Shown here: one piece after another, positions 10,930 to 22,369 of the stretch
Layout of the letters: each line of letters begins with the position of its first letter
Numbering within the stretch: position 1 is the first letter of the stretch
Made by a program: the position numbers and the translations under genes
The notes under the pieces: generated by a model
Databases searched by the model: none
What the model saw: the letters and a program-made list of their open reading frames with translations, nothing else
What the model was told of the DNA's origin: nothing
Source: Leptobrachium leishanense
Taxonomy: Eukaryota; Chordata; Amphibia; Anura; Megophryidae
Direction: 5' to 3'
DNA length: 64,000 nt
Assembly (NCBI GenBank): GCA_009667805.1
Contig: CM019066.1
Span: 4,154,001-4,218,000 of the forward strand

Positions 10930-11575
10930 TTAGAAACATAGAAACATAGAAAAATGTCGGCAGATAAGAACCTTTCGGCCCATCTAGTCTGCCCAATTAC
11001 ATGGATACTTTACCTGGATTTATCTTTTGTTTAGGATAGCCTTATTCCTATCCCATGCCTGCTTAAATTCAATTACTGTTTTGGCCTCTACCACTTCAAC
11101 TGGAAGACTGTTCCATGTATCCACCACCCTCTCAGTAAAATAATGCTTCCTGATATTACTTTTAAACCTTTGCCCCTCTAATCTAAGACTATGTCCTCTT
11201 GTTTTGCTACTTTGTTTCTTTTTAAATATACTCCCTTCCTCTACCTTGTGGATTCCCTTTACGTATTTAAATGTTTCTATCATATCTCCTCTGTCTCGTC
11301 TTTTTTCCAAGCTGTACATGTTAAGATCATTAAGCCTTTCCTGGTAACTTTTCTCCTTCAAGCCGTACACCATTTTAGTAGCCCTTCTCTGAACTCTCTC
11401 TAAGATGTCTATATCCTTCTGGAGATACGGTCTCCAGTACTGCACACAGTACTCCAAGTGAGGTCTCACCAGTGCTCTGTACAGTGGCATGAGCACTTCT
11501 CTTTTCCTACTGCTAATACCTCTCCCCTACACAACCAAGCATTCTGCTAGCATTTCCTGCTGGTTTGGTTTTGTA
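10930..11575 (-). mobile_element. CR1 LINE 3' end (RT C-terminus and 3' UTR)
   Basis: The minus-strand frame 11020-11496 reads LYRALVRPHLEYCVQYW, then ILERVQRRATKMVYGL, then YSLEKRRDRGDMIETFKYV, KTRGHSLRL and RVVDTWNSLPVEVVEAKTV. These are the standard CR1 reverse-transcriptase C-terminal blocks in order. Upstream the frame continues through a stop to about 11570 (GRGISSRKREVLMP), where the copy is 5'-truncated. The 3' UTR ends in repeated TTTCTATG octamers at about 10933-10950, the CR1-type 3' terminal repeat. A second CR1 tail of the same subfamily lies at 49096-49300. Confidence 0.92.
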
Positions 11576-12291
11576 ATCGTTTAATAAAAATTGGTTTCCT
11601 TTTATTCCCTATACGATTACTATTGCGGTACCCCACTCTACCGGACACATCTTTGGCTAAATCTACTAATATTTTGACACACTGAATCACAGGTTTTTAG
11701 ATCTATAATCAACTGAATTGGCTGTATAGAAAATATAGCACTCAAAGTCATAGGTGCGCTTCGGAATATCATTCTGTCTTTATTTGGTTTAGCTACATCG
11801 TATTCCTCTGCATGAAGAGTATAAAAGTCTTCTGGACAAGATCTCTACGTGAGATCACAGGAGGGTCTGTAATCATGTTTCTCTGATCAGTTTCTTCTAA
11901 TGTTTGTAAAAATTTAGAAAACTTTTTGGGCCTTTTTTTTCTGTAACTCTTTTTCTATGCTGAGACTCGATCATTACAGACGTCATACACTGCTGCACTA
12001 CTTGCCCATCTTTCCACTAGCCTCTTGGGAAACTGACCCATATCAAGGTATGTTGTCTTTTTTAAACAGGATGATTTCCTGCTAATACACTACGATAAAG
12101 GACCTTGCCGAAATAAATTGGGCCATTCCAGAGCGTCAGTCATATGGCACAGAACACAGGTTAGCAAACCTTTTTTTTTTATTACAGGAACTTTGTTAGT
12201 TTGCTTGCGTATCTTAACTTCTGTGTGATCTAGACAAATGAGCCCTTTCTCCCAGTGACATCCCAACGACACACTCCTTGCTGATTCTAGA
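11576..12291. other. Unassigned sequence
   Basis: No supported gene, repeat boundary or RNA was recognised between the CR1 fragment and the hAT element. Sequence is moderately AT-rich with short homopolymers (T10 near 12171). Confidence 0.4.
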
Positions 12292-12599
12292 AACTAGAAC
12301 AGTGGTGTATTTAGGTTTTGTGCCCTAGGCCTGACTAAACTCGTGCACCCCCTAATTTAAATTTGAGGCTCCCCTTCCTGTCAAGGCCACACCTCTTCCT
12401 GGTTAATCCCCACCCTTCCTCTTTAAGCTCCACCTTTTCCTCTTAGAGCTCCGCCTTTTCCTCTCTTTATATTAAAAGTGGATACCAAGTGCCTACTTGT
12501 ATATTTTCTATACCATTTCAAATGTATCTATTGAGATAAATAAAATTATGAAATGTTTAAATTCAAGCATTTTTACAAAAAACAGCCGCGCATGTCAGG

Positions 12600-13050
12600 T
12601 ATACAGGATCACAGCCGCTCTAATTGGTTGAACAATAAAATCCACAGAAACGTGCACTGCATATGAGCGTATCACAGAGCTGCACAGCAATAAAACCCAC
12701 AGAAATGTGCACTGTGTATGAGCATATCACAGAACTGCACAGCAATAAAACTCACAGTAATGTGCAGTGTGTATCACAGAATCCACAGCAATAAAACTCC
12801 CAGCAATGCAAGGTTTGGTGTGTGTCAGCGTATCAGAATCCACAGCAATAAAAATTCCAGCAATGCAATGTGCAGTGTGTATGAGTGTATTAGAATCCAC
12901 AGCAATTAAACTCCCAGCAATGCAATGTGTGGTGTGTGTCAGCGTATCAGAATCCACGGCAATAAAACTCCCAGCAATGCAATGTGTGGTGTGTTTGAGT
13001 GCATCAGAATCCACTGCAATTAAACTCCCAGCAAACCGAGTGTATATGAG
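12600..13050. repeat. Minisatellite, period about 57 bp, about 7 copies
   Basis: Units contain CACAGCAATAAAACTCCCAG followed by CAATGCAATGTGTGG and GTGTGTCAGCGTATCAGAATC. Periodicity and sequence drift increase toward the left. The open frames on both strands here are a by-product of the repeat and are not treated as genes. Confidence 0.85.
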
Positions 13051-13819
13051 CACACAGCAATTATTTATTCTACATTTACCGGCCTCCGTCCGCGGTAGGG
13101 CTCTGTGCAGAGTCAGCAGGGACTGTGTACAGACTTAGCAGGAGGTCCCTCCAGGCCATGTTAGGATCGCGGCTGTGCCTGTGCGTGGAGCCATCTTGTC
13201 AGCAGTGGGGTGCCACTGCCAGAGGGTGCACCGTGGCTTTGATTCCCTTCCTGGTGGGTGTTCAGTCCAGGATAGAGTGACAGTCCATGTTAACGAAAGG
13301 GTGGGCAGCTGCGTGCATGTCACGTGGTTCAGCCAGTCAGGTGGTACTGAGGCTCAGTACCACCTGACTGGCCGGACCGAGTGTGACCTGCACGCACGCA
13401 GCCTCACCAGGAGCCAGGCAGCTCATTGACAAACTTCTATCACTGCAGTGCTGGTTAAGGAAAGGTCCACTTTAAACAGCAGTAAGCAGACAGGGCTTCA
13501 TATTCTGCTGATACCCCCCCTTTACCTGCCGTTTACTGTCATCTTCTCTCTCTGGACACAAATCACATCCCCCTCCTAGAGCTGCTGCGGGGCAGGGGAG
13601 GAGCAGCTATGGAGGGAGGAGAGGGGGATTTTTATTCTATTATTTTATTCCGTATGCAAACGCCATGCTCCGCTGCTCGTTGTTTGTGAACACAGCTCAA
13701 AGCTGACACACAGTGACAGTGGCACCTCCTAGTACCCCCTAATGACACCCCAATAATCACTGGTACCTGGGGCGGCCCGCCCTCCGCCACTCCCTCACTC
13801 ACCTGCTCTGTGATATGCT

Positions 13820-14430
13820 CACACACAAGTTTGGCGAACTGCCAGCAAGTACGGTGCTGTTTGAAGGCAGTGCAAATCCCCATAGAGAAGTAATGGTTAA
13901 TCTATTCAGAGAACACCAAACAGCAGAGAAATGTCAGTGAAATACCCTGATGTTCGGTGGTTTCAATCAGCAGGTTCAGGTATTCAGGCGAACCCCATAG
14001 GTTTCAATGTTAAAAATATTCCCGTTTTTATGCAATATCTAATAAACCACTTATTATTTTGATCTGCAGTAAAAAGTCTTTATTTATAGAATTTTTTTTT
14101 AGTACCATTTTAGTAATTTTTCAGAATTTTTTGGGCAAAATCCCCCCCCCCCTTTTTTTAATATCGGTTCTTCTTTTTCTGTAACAGAACTTTTTATTAT
14201 CAATCATAGGATCTCATATGTAACTTCCAGACATTTTCGTTCAGTAGTTCTTTTGAAAACAGCAGGCCATGGGTTTGCGGTGGCAGCATACAGCGGCCGA
14301 CTCCATGCACTTTGGGGACCCTGCGGTGAATGGTGAATTCACTGCAGGGTGGGGAAATTTTATTCCCCAAAGTGCAGGGAACTACAGAACACCAAAATGT
14401 TGGCGTCATTTCGGTGCTCTGTGAGTAACC
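13820..14430. mobile_element. MITE family A, degenerate copy inside the hAT
   Basis: Internal blocks shared with the copies at 18498-19329, 26949-28004 and 52239-53082 are visible: GGCAGTGCAAATCCCCATAGAGAAG, CATTTTCGTTCAGTAGTTC, and CTGCGGTGAAT...CACTGCAGG split around an open loop. The right end reads TCTGTGAGTAACCC, a decayed version of the family terminus CTCTTTGAATAACCCTG. Confidence 0.7.
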
Positions 14431-14669
14431 CAATTAGTGGTGAGGTTTTTTGTTGCCCCCTGGAAAGTGAAAGCCTAGGTGTTGCCTACCCAGGACATAC
14501 TTGAAAATTAGTGACATCTCAATGTTTCCTTCCTGGTAAAATAGTTTGCAAAAGTAAAAAAAAACTTTTTTTAGGGGTGGGGCCACCCGGCGGGCCGCCG
14601 CCCCCTGGAGAGTGCCGCCCTAGGCCTAGGCCTTGTTGGCCTAGGCCAAAATACACCAGTGAACTAGAA

Positions 14670-15236
14670 ATACATTGTCGGCTTCCCAGTTTAAACAAAA
14701 TCATTACTTAACCCTAAATTACCACTCCCCTAACATAACAAAATAACAAAAACCATTCAAAACAACATAAAAATAGAAAATCTGCAACTGTGCGTATGAA
14801 TGAAATGCTTTTTAGCCTATAGGAATGCATGAAACAAGGCTGCAAAAAATTAAATAAATGTAAAATACGAGGTTTTTTAGAATTACACAAAAAATTCCGA
14901 GGAGCTAAAATTTCTTGACGTTGATCGCAGTGAAATGTTTCATAGATTTGGATGTTACATACAAGAAAGGTTACTACTTGTGCCCGCATCCCTATTACTC
15001 CTAAAAGAAAGCTTTTTTTTTTGTATTCAACCCATCGGCCTCATCAAGGCAAATCACAGGTGGGTCATAACCATGTGAAGCCGTCTGGAAAAACAATAGT
15101 ATGTGGGGAAAAACACACACAATACACAATAAAATGTGGTGTAAAGGAGAAACGGACCCATATAAAGTGTCTCTTAGAATGGAATGTGTTATATCCTTGG
15201 GAAAGTACAAACCATTATCTTCCTGTTGTTTGCCAT
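14670..15236. other. Unassigned sequence
   Basis: No supported gene. A CCTCATCAAGGC block at about 15041 recalls the foldback centre motifs elsewhere in the window, but no arms were found around it. Confidence 0.4.
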
Positions 15237-15239
15237 TAA

Positions 15240-15571
15240 GGCTGGAGTCAGACGAGCGCACTACGTGCGCCCGTACTGACGAGCCTTCCGGCATCTGTCG
15301 CAGCGGTGCGATGCTGCGACGGGGCCGGCCACACGCTGTTGCGCGCGCAACAGAGGCCGTGCTGCGTCTGTGCAGCAAGCCTCCCTGCCAAAACGCTAGG
15401 ACACTTGTTGACGGGACTGCAAAGCAGGGTCCTCCATAGGAGGATCGCACCTTGCAGTGCTGAGCACACTAATTGTGCTCTGTGAGGTGGCCAGACAGGT
15501 GTCGAGTGGAAGGAACAACCACTCTCACAGACGTTGCTTCCGCTCTTACTACTGCTTGTCTGACCCCGGCC
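15240..15571. mobile_element. CpG-rich MITE (family B), copy 1
   Basis: The ends GGCTGGAGTCAGACGAGCGC and, from the right, GGCCGGGGTCAGACAAGC are inverted repeats flanked by TAA on both sides (15237-15239, 15572-15574). Interior is CpG-dense (GCACTACGTGCGCCCGTACTGACG). The 3-bp TAA duplication is compatible with PIF/Harbinger. Related copies: 23344-23762, 26155-26350 (partial), 48345-48777. Confidence 0.85.
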
Positions 15572-15583
15572 TAAGTAGGATTA

Positions 15584-15809
15584 GGGCCCCGTTCACACTG
15601 CGATTTGAAAATCGTGACTGTCGCGATTTTGCAAAGCACCACCAATGCAAATCGCAAATCAAGGGTCATGTATCAGCGACATGCTACCGCGGCGCGGCAA
15701 GATGTGAACAGCTCCATTGGCGAAGCTACAAATTGCGACGTCGCGCGGATTTTGATGCAACATCGTGACAAAATCTGCGCGATAAAATTGCACAGTGTGA
15801 ATGGTGCCG
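15584..15809. mobile_element. Harbinger-like MITE, second type
   Basis: Begins GGGCCCCGTTCACACTGCGAT and ends in the inverse (ATCGCAC... CAGTGTGAATGGTGCCG), giving a GGCMCCRTTCACACTG inverted repeat. It lies 10 bp from family B copy 1. A clean target duplication could not be read. Confidence 0.7.
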
Positions 15810-15812
15810 AAT

Positions 15813-16337
15813 AGGGGTTTGAGGGTAACAGAACTTTTCTATACTATGTTGCTGTCTGCTAGATTCCTGTGCTGCCCAGTGGTAATGGGATGGTGCACCT
15901 GATTATCTTCCTTGTAGATTAGGATACTGGCATTGTCAAGCCAACATAATCACAATGCCATAGCTCCGTATATAAAACGGGACAGTTGGAGTCTATCAAA
16001 AAGAAAATGCAAACACAGTTGTATAAAAAAAACAACCAAAAATTTTTTTTAAAACAACTTAATTGAGCACTAAGAATCTAAAAACATTTCAAACCATACC
16101 CAAAACAAAATAATAATGTGAAAATCCAGAACGACCAGTTCCAACCAAAATAACCCTGTTCACAGTCCCTTTATCTATCCTGATACTGAAGGGTTTATTA
16201 AGAATGAGACAATCCACAAGTAATGCTTGATGTAAGCGAAAATTACCCTCAGGTTATATCAGTCTGCTCTCCTCTCATGAATAATAATAGACTGTCACAC
16301 CCTGTTACTAATATATATATCTATATTTTTGCCCTAC
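15813..16337. other. Unassigned sequence
   Basis: AT-rich, no supported feature other than short homopolymers and a (TA)n run near 16311. Confidence 0.35.
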
Positions 16338-16338
16338 G

Positions 16339-16442
16339 GGTTATGCATCAAATAGCAACGAGTCACAGTCTACCTCCTGCTGATGAGGGCATAATAAGCC
16401 CGAAACAGCTGTCCAGGAGTGGCTGTGACTCGTTGCATAACC
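16339..16442. repeat. Short foldback with GATGAGG...CCCGAAACAGC loop
   Basis: GGTTATGCATCAAATAGCAACG...GTCACAG is mirrored by CTGTGACTCGTTGCATAACC. The loop holds TGATGAGGGCATAATAAGCCCGAAACAG, the same design (short inverted GGGC/GCCC pair plus CGAAAC) seen at the centre of the large foldback at 8917-8950. Confidence 0.65.
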
Positions 16443-16877
16443 TGACCTTTGCTGGAAAAAAGCAAAAAAAAAAAAGCCATCTAGTATGGCATGACACTGG
16501 CAAGGAGGGTACGGTGTTAAAACCGACTCAGGATGCAAAAAAGTGGGGAATTGTTGACTTAATTTGCATGTCCTTCCCAGAGTTCCTTGCTGCATATGGG
16601 GAATGTAGCACATGAGCTCTGTAAAGCAGTTCTCTGAATTGCTGGGACGTGTAAATGTCTTCTACAATTATAAATATTAAAAAAAAATTCTTCATCGTTT
16701 ATTTTTTTTGGGATCAGATATAACGTGTCTGGGTTAAGAACTTTTTTTTCTTCCCTGAGAATGTCAATTATCCAAATCATTATTGTATTGTTTGGTTTTA
16801 ATGGGGATAGTTGCCTGATTGGAAATGGCCTCTAAACTCCGTAGTAAATGTTTATATTTCTCTTTTTCCATTTGCAG

Positions 16878-17009
16878 GTCGTGGGTATATTTGCAGGATT
16901 CGGGTTATTGCTTCTAGTAGCGTCCCCTTTCCTTTTGATGGCAACCCCCTTCATCTTGTGCTGCAAAGTTAAATACAGTAAGGAGGACGACGACCCTTTG
17001 CCAACTTAA
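16878..17009 (+). CDS. Terminal coding exon of an unrecognised membrane-protein gene
   Basis: A pyrimidine-rich tract and TTTGCAG (16871-16877) form a strong splice acceptor, followed in phase 0 by 43 codons and TAA. The peptide starts VVGIFAGFGLLLLVASPFLL, a continuous transmembrane-like stretch of about 28 residues, followed by the juxtamembrane CCKVKYSKEDDDPLPT end with a dicysteine and an acidic cytosolic-type tail. AATAAA lies at 17044-17049, 35 bases after the stop, so a short 3' UTR is likely. The start is set by the acceptor; upstream exons were not found and may lie outside the window or under repeats. It is the only part of the window where splice site, coding bias, stop and polyadenylation signal agree. 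I do not recognise the family; a small integral membrane protein is my inference. Confidence 0.7.
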   Translation, partial: VVGIFAGFGLLLLVASPFLLMATPFILCCKVKYSKEDDDPLPT

Positions 17010-17043
17010 CTCCTACGATTATCGTACGAGTTACTGCACCTTC

Positions 17044-17049
17044 AATAAA
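17044..17049 (+). terminator. Polyadenylation signal AATAAA of the host exon
   Basis: Canonical AATAAA 35 bases downstream of the exon's stop codon, followed by a GT-rich stretch (CACGTGTTTTATAGTGG) at about 17067 that could serve as the downstream element. Confidence 0.6.
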
Positions 17050-17069
17050 TACTGCTGAGCTACATCACG

Positions 17070-18280
17070 TGTTTTATAGTGGCCATACATTGCCTCATCC
17101 AGCTTTCAGAGACACATACGGTGCCATTTCTTCTTTTCTTTTATTCTTCGTAAGCCGTGTCGTTCGTGCAGTGGCTGATATCTTTCCGGGATCGCGGCGA
17201 ATGTGACCAACGGGAATCCTTGGAGATGAGACAAATCTTTGCTGGGAAACGGAAAGCAAAGAAGTTGTGTCGAAAATACTTATGTAAAACATGCTGGTGT
17301 TTTGTTTTTTTATTTCGTACAATTTTCATAACATTCCTGAGTAATTCTAACCCCCCCCCCCCATCATGTTTTGGAAAAATATTTAAGTGATCAGATGATG
17401 TAATATCTTTCCTACTTACATTGTTCAGTAGTAACTTTAGAAAGTAATTCTAGTACTATATCAATGATTCATTTAAATACACTGCCATCTAGTGGTACGT
17501 GAGGGAGGTACATAGAATGCATAGGAACATTTATTTTTATTATTGAATTTTAAAGGTGCTTTTGGTTTTAAGGGGAGAAAGAATTTTCCCTTTTTTATGT
17601 GACTGCTTTGTTAATAGCACAGATAATATTGAAAGTGAAAGCAGGCTGGTTGTTTTTATAGGAGGATTTCTAACAAAAATATGTACGTAGAATAATTGCT
17701 ACTAAAATTAGATTTTTATGTAGGAAGCACAAATCAAAGGTAAGGTGTTAGTGATATGTTTTAAAAGGTCAATAATGCTTCGGCAAAGTATCCTCTAATT
17801 ACATCCATCAGCAGATGCTGCGTGTAAAAGTACTAGGGCTTGCCTACATTTCCTGTGAATTATTTTTTCTTTTGCAGTTTCGAGAACGTGCAAGATAATA
17901 TATATAATCCCCACGATGAAAAAATAAATATATAATTCTATAAACACACACACATAGAGAGCCAGGGCTTTGGAACATTTAAAAAATATATATTATTTAA
18001 CACGGATTAGAAAAAAAATATTAAAAATCGTTTCAGGTCACCATTGAAGATTTCATCAGGACAAAATGTCCCGGTGAAAGCTCCACAGGTCAGCTGAAAC
18101 ATTTTTTTTTCTTTTGTCCTCCAGTGTTCCAAAACCCTGGAGTGCTGGCTCTCTGTGTGTGTGTGATTTTATATATATATATATATATTATATATATATA
18201 TAAATGAAAAACACGATCCTTGCACAACCTGTATCAGGACAAACTGCTTTGGTGCTGGAATGGGTATAGATCCAAGTATC
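17070..18280. other. 3' flank of the host exon, unassigned
   Basis: No supported gene. It contains a C12 run (17351-17362), a (TG)n-(TA)n microsatellite at about 18153-18201, and an inverted pair GGTTTTGGAACAC-like/CCAGGGCTTTGGAACA around 17960-18145 that may be another decayed foldback with a GATTTCATCAGGAC centre (about 18048). Confidence 0.4.
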
Positions 18281-18281
18281 A

Positions 18282-19353
18282 AAAACAGGTATTCCGCAAC
18301 ACAAAGTCTTGTTCAGAAAAAAAAAAGTGTTCTATCTTTTATTGCATCTAGTAAATCGATGTTTCAATACAAAAACAGTACTTTCATCAGGACAACAACC
18401 TGGTTGTTGTCCTGATGAAAGTACTGTTTTTGTATTGAAACATCGATTTACTTGATGCAATAAAAGATATAACACTTTTTTTACTGAACAAGACTTTCAG
18501 GGTCATACAAAGAGCTCTGAATTGCTTGAGAAAGGTAACCGAACGCTGAAAATCAGCGTTCGGTTACCTTTCTTGGCCATTCGGCTATCCAGAGAGCAGG
18601 CAATTCGCCAAATCCTGGCGAATTGCCTGAACATACGGTGCCTGTTCGGTGCCTGTTCGAGGGCAGTGAAAACCCCATAGAGAAGCAATGCTTCGGCTAT
18701 TCAGAGAACACAAACCAGCAGTGAAAGGTTCCCCTAATGCCCTGCCATTCGGTGGTTTCATGCGGCAAGTTAATTCAGGAGAATCCCATAGGCTTCAATG
18801 TTAAAAATATTCCCGTTTTAATTCAATATCTAATAAACCGTTCATTATAAAATTATCTTTATTTATAGATTTTTGGGATATTTTAAGCATTTTTCTTTTT
18901 CCTTTTTTTTTTTAAAGTTTACTTATTTTTTCTGTAACAGCCCTCTTTATTATCATTCATTGGACCTCATATGCAAATTTCAGACATTTTCGCTCAGTAG
19001 TTTCTTTGCAAACAGCGTTTCATTTTCACAGATTCACACAGATTTTGCTAATTTATTCACCTCCCTTGTCTGCGTTCTCAGCTACTTCGGCTGTGTTCGG
19101 CTCCTGCTCGGGCTTGGTTTTCGGCAGGTTAATCCAGATGTTTTGAGGGTTTTCGGCGTGAGTTTTCGTCGGGTTTGCGGCAGCTTTTCCCTGCAATTCG
19201 GGGACCCTGTGGTGTTTGCTGAATACACCGCAGGGTCACTGAAATCAGATCGGCAAAAGGAACCGAATTGAAGAGAACGAAAAGACACCGAACTTGCGGT
19301 GACTTTTCGAATCTCTTTGAATAACCCTGATTGTGTTGCAGAATACCTGTTTT
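18282..19353. mobile_element. Near-perfect foldback split by MITE family A
   Basis: The arm 18282-18400 is mirrored by 18402-18497 plus 19330-19353, centred on CAACAACC-T-GGTTGTTG. The sequence TTTCATCAGGAC flanks the centre. The right arm is interrupted by an 832-bp MITE, and the intact left arm shows the empty target. No coding capacity; class undecided. Confidence 0.85.
18498..19329. mobile_element. MITE family A, copy in the foldback arm
   Basis: Ends are CAGGGTCATACAAAGAG and, from the right, CAGGGTTATTCAAAGAGATTCG. Just inside lies the palindrome ACCGAACGCTGAAA/ATCAGCGTTCGGT. The flanks are TTT (left) and ATT (right), against an empty site CTTTGTGTTGC in the other arm, so a 3-bp duplication with one change is supported. 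No transposase frame. Confidence 0.85.
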
Positions 19354-19574
19354 TTGAGAATATGAATATATATATATATATATATAATTCTAAGCATATC
19401 TCTGATAGAACACATATAGGTTATGAATTCTATGAATTGTGTCAGAATAAAAAAATGCTCAAAATATAAACAAAAAAGATCGGCAAAAACACTTAGGTGT
19501 CGTAAAGATTGTATACGTATCTAGTTTACTACACATGGAACGTCTCCCCCACTTGACGGTAAAATAGAACACAG

Positions 19575-19756
19575 GATAAAACAATATAGTATGGAAGTTC
19601 TCTAAACACAAATGATACAATAAAAACATTGAAACCAAAATCTGGCCCCTCTGAGAGTGGGCCAGATTTTGGTTTCAAAGTGTTTAATGTACCGCGCTAT
19701 GATGTGTTTATCATTTGTGTCTAGAGAACTTCCATACTATATTGTTTTATTCTAGA
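19575..19756. repeat. Foldback, about 180 bp
   Basis: ACAATATAGTATGGAAGTTCTC is mirrored at 19722-19744. The inner stem TTGAAACCAAAATCTGGCCC pairs with GGGCCAGATTTTGGTTTCAA, and the loop at about 19650 is CTCTGAGAG. The arms are imperfect between stems. Confidence 0.75.
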
Positions 19757-19811
19757 ATTAAAATAGTCTGTGAATTAAAAAAAAAAAAAAAATACTCCAG
19801 ACAACAATATA

Positions 19812-20659
19812 CAGGGTGTCCATAAAGTCTCTTTTACAATTTCAAAACTTAATTACAAAGGCAAATGAAAAGACAGATAAGTGAAAATCATTACAAAATG
19901 AGACATATATATTTAAGGTTTTTTGCCTCATTTAATACACCTCTATATGGGCTCCATTAGTTGCATGAAGCACATCGAGGCGGTACTCTATTTCTTGCCA
20001 TGTTGGCTGTAGCATACTCTCATCAATGGTGGCATCAGTGATCCTCTGCTTTAGATTAGTGATGTCCTGTACCTTTGTTCCATACACTATATCTTTAACA
20101 TAACCCCATAGGAAGAAGTGGAGGGGAGGGACATCTAGTGAACGAGGTAGCCAGGGATTTGGGCCACCCCTTCCAATCCACCGGTCTGTGCACTGTTGAA
20201 CATGGTAGCTCTGTCTGGCAGCAGTACAGATAGACTCTCTGGGAGAACGATCAAAGGTTTTTCTTACACGATCAATGTTTTCCTCAGATGTTCTTGGTCG
20301 TCCACTCTTCCCTTTATTGTTCACTGTCCCTGTCTCCATAAATTTCTTGTGCCATACACGAATTGATGGACGTGACGATGGATCTCTTCCATACTTAGTT
20401 CTGAAGTTTCGCTGAGTCTGCAGATCTGGTTTTGTTTCAATAAACCGTCATAAACACTGTCTTCTCTTGAGGAGTCGCCATTTTGTACGGGGTTCATTTA
20501 ACAGTACCTCATTCATCAACAGGGTACCTGAAATACACGAATGCAATGTGATAAAATCCTTGATAACCACTGAGTGCATAGAACAAATCTGATGAAGAGA
20601 TCTCATCGATTGCCTTTGTAATAAATGTTTGAAATTGTAAAGAGACTTTATGGACACCG
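19812..20659 (-). mobile_element. Mariner-like element, internally deleted
   Basis: Inverted ends CAGGGTGTCCATAAAGTCTC and CGGTGTCCATAAAGTCTCTT (from the right) extend over about 30 bp, preceded by TA at 19810-19811. The minus strand holds the relic of an IS630/mariner-group transposase. At about 850 bp the element is too short for an intact gene plus UTRs. Confidence 0.88.
19932..20500 (-). pseudogene. Mariner-like transposase, N- and C-termini fused by deletion
   Basis: The start region reads MATPQEKTVFMTVY then a stop (about 20440-20490). A shifted frame gives TKYGRDPSSRPSIRVWHKKF and then METGTVNNKGKSGRPRTSEENI, the second helix-turn-helix and GRPR-like linker of mariner-type transposases. 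The frame then jumps directly to PWLPRSLDVPPLHFFLWGYV, which matches the WPPRSPDLTPxDFFLWG block after the second catalytic D, and ends RLDVLHATNGAHIEVY. The first two catalytic acidic residues lie in the missing middle, so it cannot be active. The surviving ends would bind transposon termini in the intact protein. Confidence 0.85.
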
Positions 20660-22369
20660 TGTGTGTGTGTATTTATATATATATATATATATATATTTAT
20701 ATTAGCTGCCTTATAGCATATTATTAGATGGAGTCTCTCTCGAAAAGTAAAATAATTAATTATATGCAAGTTCCTTAATTTTTTCACATAGAGTTAAGCT
20801 GTCTGAATCTTCTCCATGGATGTGTACGTATCGACTCTCCGGATGGGATCCTTAAATTATTGCCCCAAAATATTCTTGGCTAGCACAAAACCGAAAATAT
20901 AGAACTTCATTGCCAAGAGAATATGAATGATCCGCTCTTTAATCCGTAAGAATGCATAAAGCAAATTTATAAAAAATCTGCACGGAATGCACAATACCAG
21001 CTCGACACATTTAATTAAAAAAAAAAAGTGAACCTGCTAGAGCTAAAAAATTTTTCTAAAAGTTGACATTTTCAAGGAAATGTGTCGAGTTTGCAACTGA
21101 AAGCTTCTACAAAATGGGTCATAAACATGTTACATTGATTTTCATTTATTTTTTTTATTTAATTTATTCATTTTTATTACCTAAAGAGTGTTTGATTCCT
21201 TTACCTTCGACGTGTTTGGCTGTATTCGTGTTTTTTTGTTTTTGTTTCCCTTTTATTTTGGGTAATGATTTATGGATCTTATCTGGAGAATAACCTATTC
21301 TATCCTGTTTTTCCCTTTTGCAGATTTGTCCCATTATGAATTGTCTTTCACAGGAATCAAACTTTATATATATGTACTGCATTCCTTTATAAAAGCTTCA
21401 TGGGGATAAAAAGTTAAAAAAAAACACCACCATGTGCTGATAAAATAGGTGGGATGCTTTATTTTAAATATTTTTTTCATTTCTATATCAATATTATCTA
21501 CTTTTTTGTTACATTCCTTTTTTAATTCCATTTTTGGACATTTTTTCTTTTTTTGCACGTATGCACATTTTAAAGGACCAATCCTGTGACTTGCTCTGGT
21601 TGCATAGGAAGTAGCCTGCGTAAGGTTGAGCGTTCATCAGACAACGTATGACAAAACTTTGAGTAATCCCTGTTGGGGGTTGACTTTGTGTATGTGGCCT
21701 TGGAAACAAGCCTCTATGAGAATTGTATTTTCATGTAACCTTTTATAAGAACATTCCCATTTTCAAACGGTTGCTTTGAAAAAAATAATCTTACAAAAAT
21801 GCGTTCACGGGTAAAACACATGTGTTCCTGCAACTGCTGACCAATGAAAGAATAGGAAAATTCTGGGGGGGGGGGGGTTGAATGTGAACTCGTTATTGCA
21901 CCTTTTTAAACAGAACTTAAAATAATTAACAAATACATTGAAACTAATGTATCAAATAGCTTTATAGGATTAACCCTTTCAGTACCAAGCGTTATTTTGT
22001 TAAAACGTAATAGAACATTTATTGTAAACATGGAGGGGTAAGTTAAAATGTGGTAAAGATTGTTTGAACAGTCTCGGAATAACAATGTCAAGTTGCGAGT
22101 TTCTTAAAATAAAGAAAAATGTATATATTCTTTACAAGAACACTGCTGGGATGGAAGGTTCTAAAATTTAGATGGTGTCCCTTTATCGCTGGACCAGTTT
22201 TGTACGAGGTCTACATTATTGGCATACAGGCAGGAATGGCCTTTTTGTCAAATCGCTAATAATGGTCAGACTTCTTCCTTTATGGGGGTTTGTAGTGATC
22301 GTAATAAGATTATTAGCAATGCAGGTTCCAAAAAAATACCAATAGAATATCTACAGTATATGTGGCATA
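20660..22369. other. AT-rich intergenic sequence
   Basis: No supported gene or element. Contains (TA)n at about 20675-20695 and a G10 run at 21866-21875. Confidence 0.4.

Larger units (their letters stand above)
12300..14661. mobile_element. Non-autonomous hAT element (2.36 kb) with perfect 8-bp TSD
   Basis: AACTAGAA occurs at 12292-12299 and again at 14662-14669. The element begins CAGTGGTGTATTTAGG, and from its other end CACTGGTGTATTTTGG, which are hAT-type inverted repeats. Near both ends lies GCCCTAGGCCTA. No transposase frame was found. Cargo includes a 57-bp minisatellite (about 12600-13050), a perfect hairpin (13326-13376), a relic of MITE family A (about 13820-14430) and a SINE tail (about 14488-14545). 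Confidence 0.93.

Noticed and set aside
12727..13138. Opposite-strand open frames of 108 and 123 codons
   Set aside because: Produced by the 57-bp tandem repeat; no homology or start context.
17478..17498. CCATCTAGTGG word as a CTCF site
   Set aside because: It does not fit the CTCF core at the central positions.
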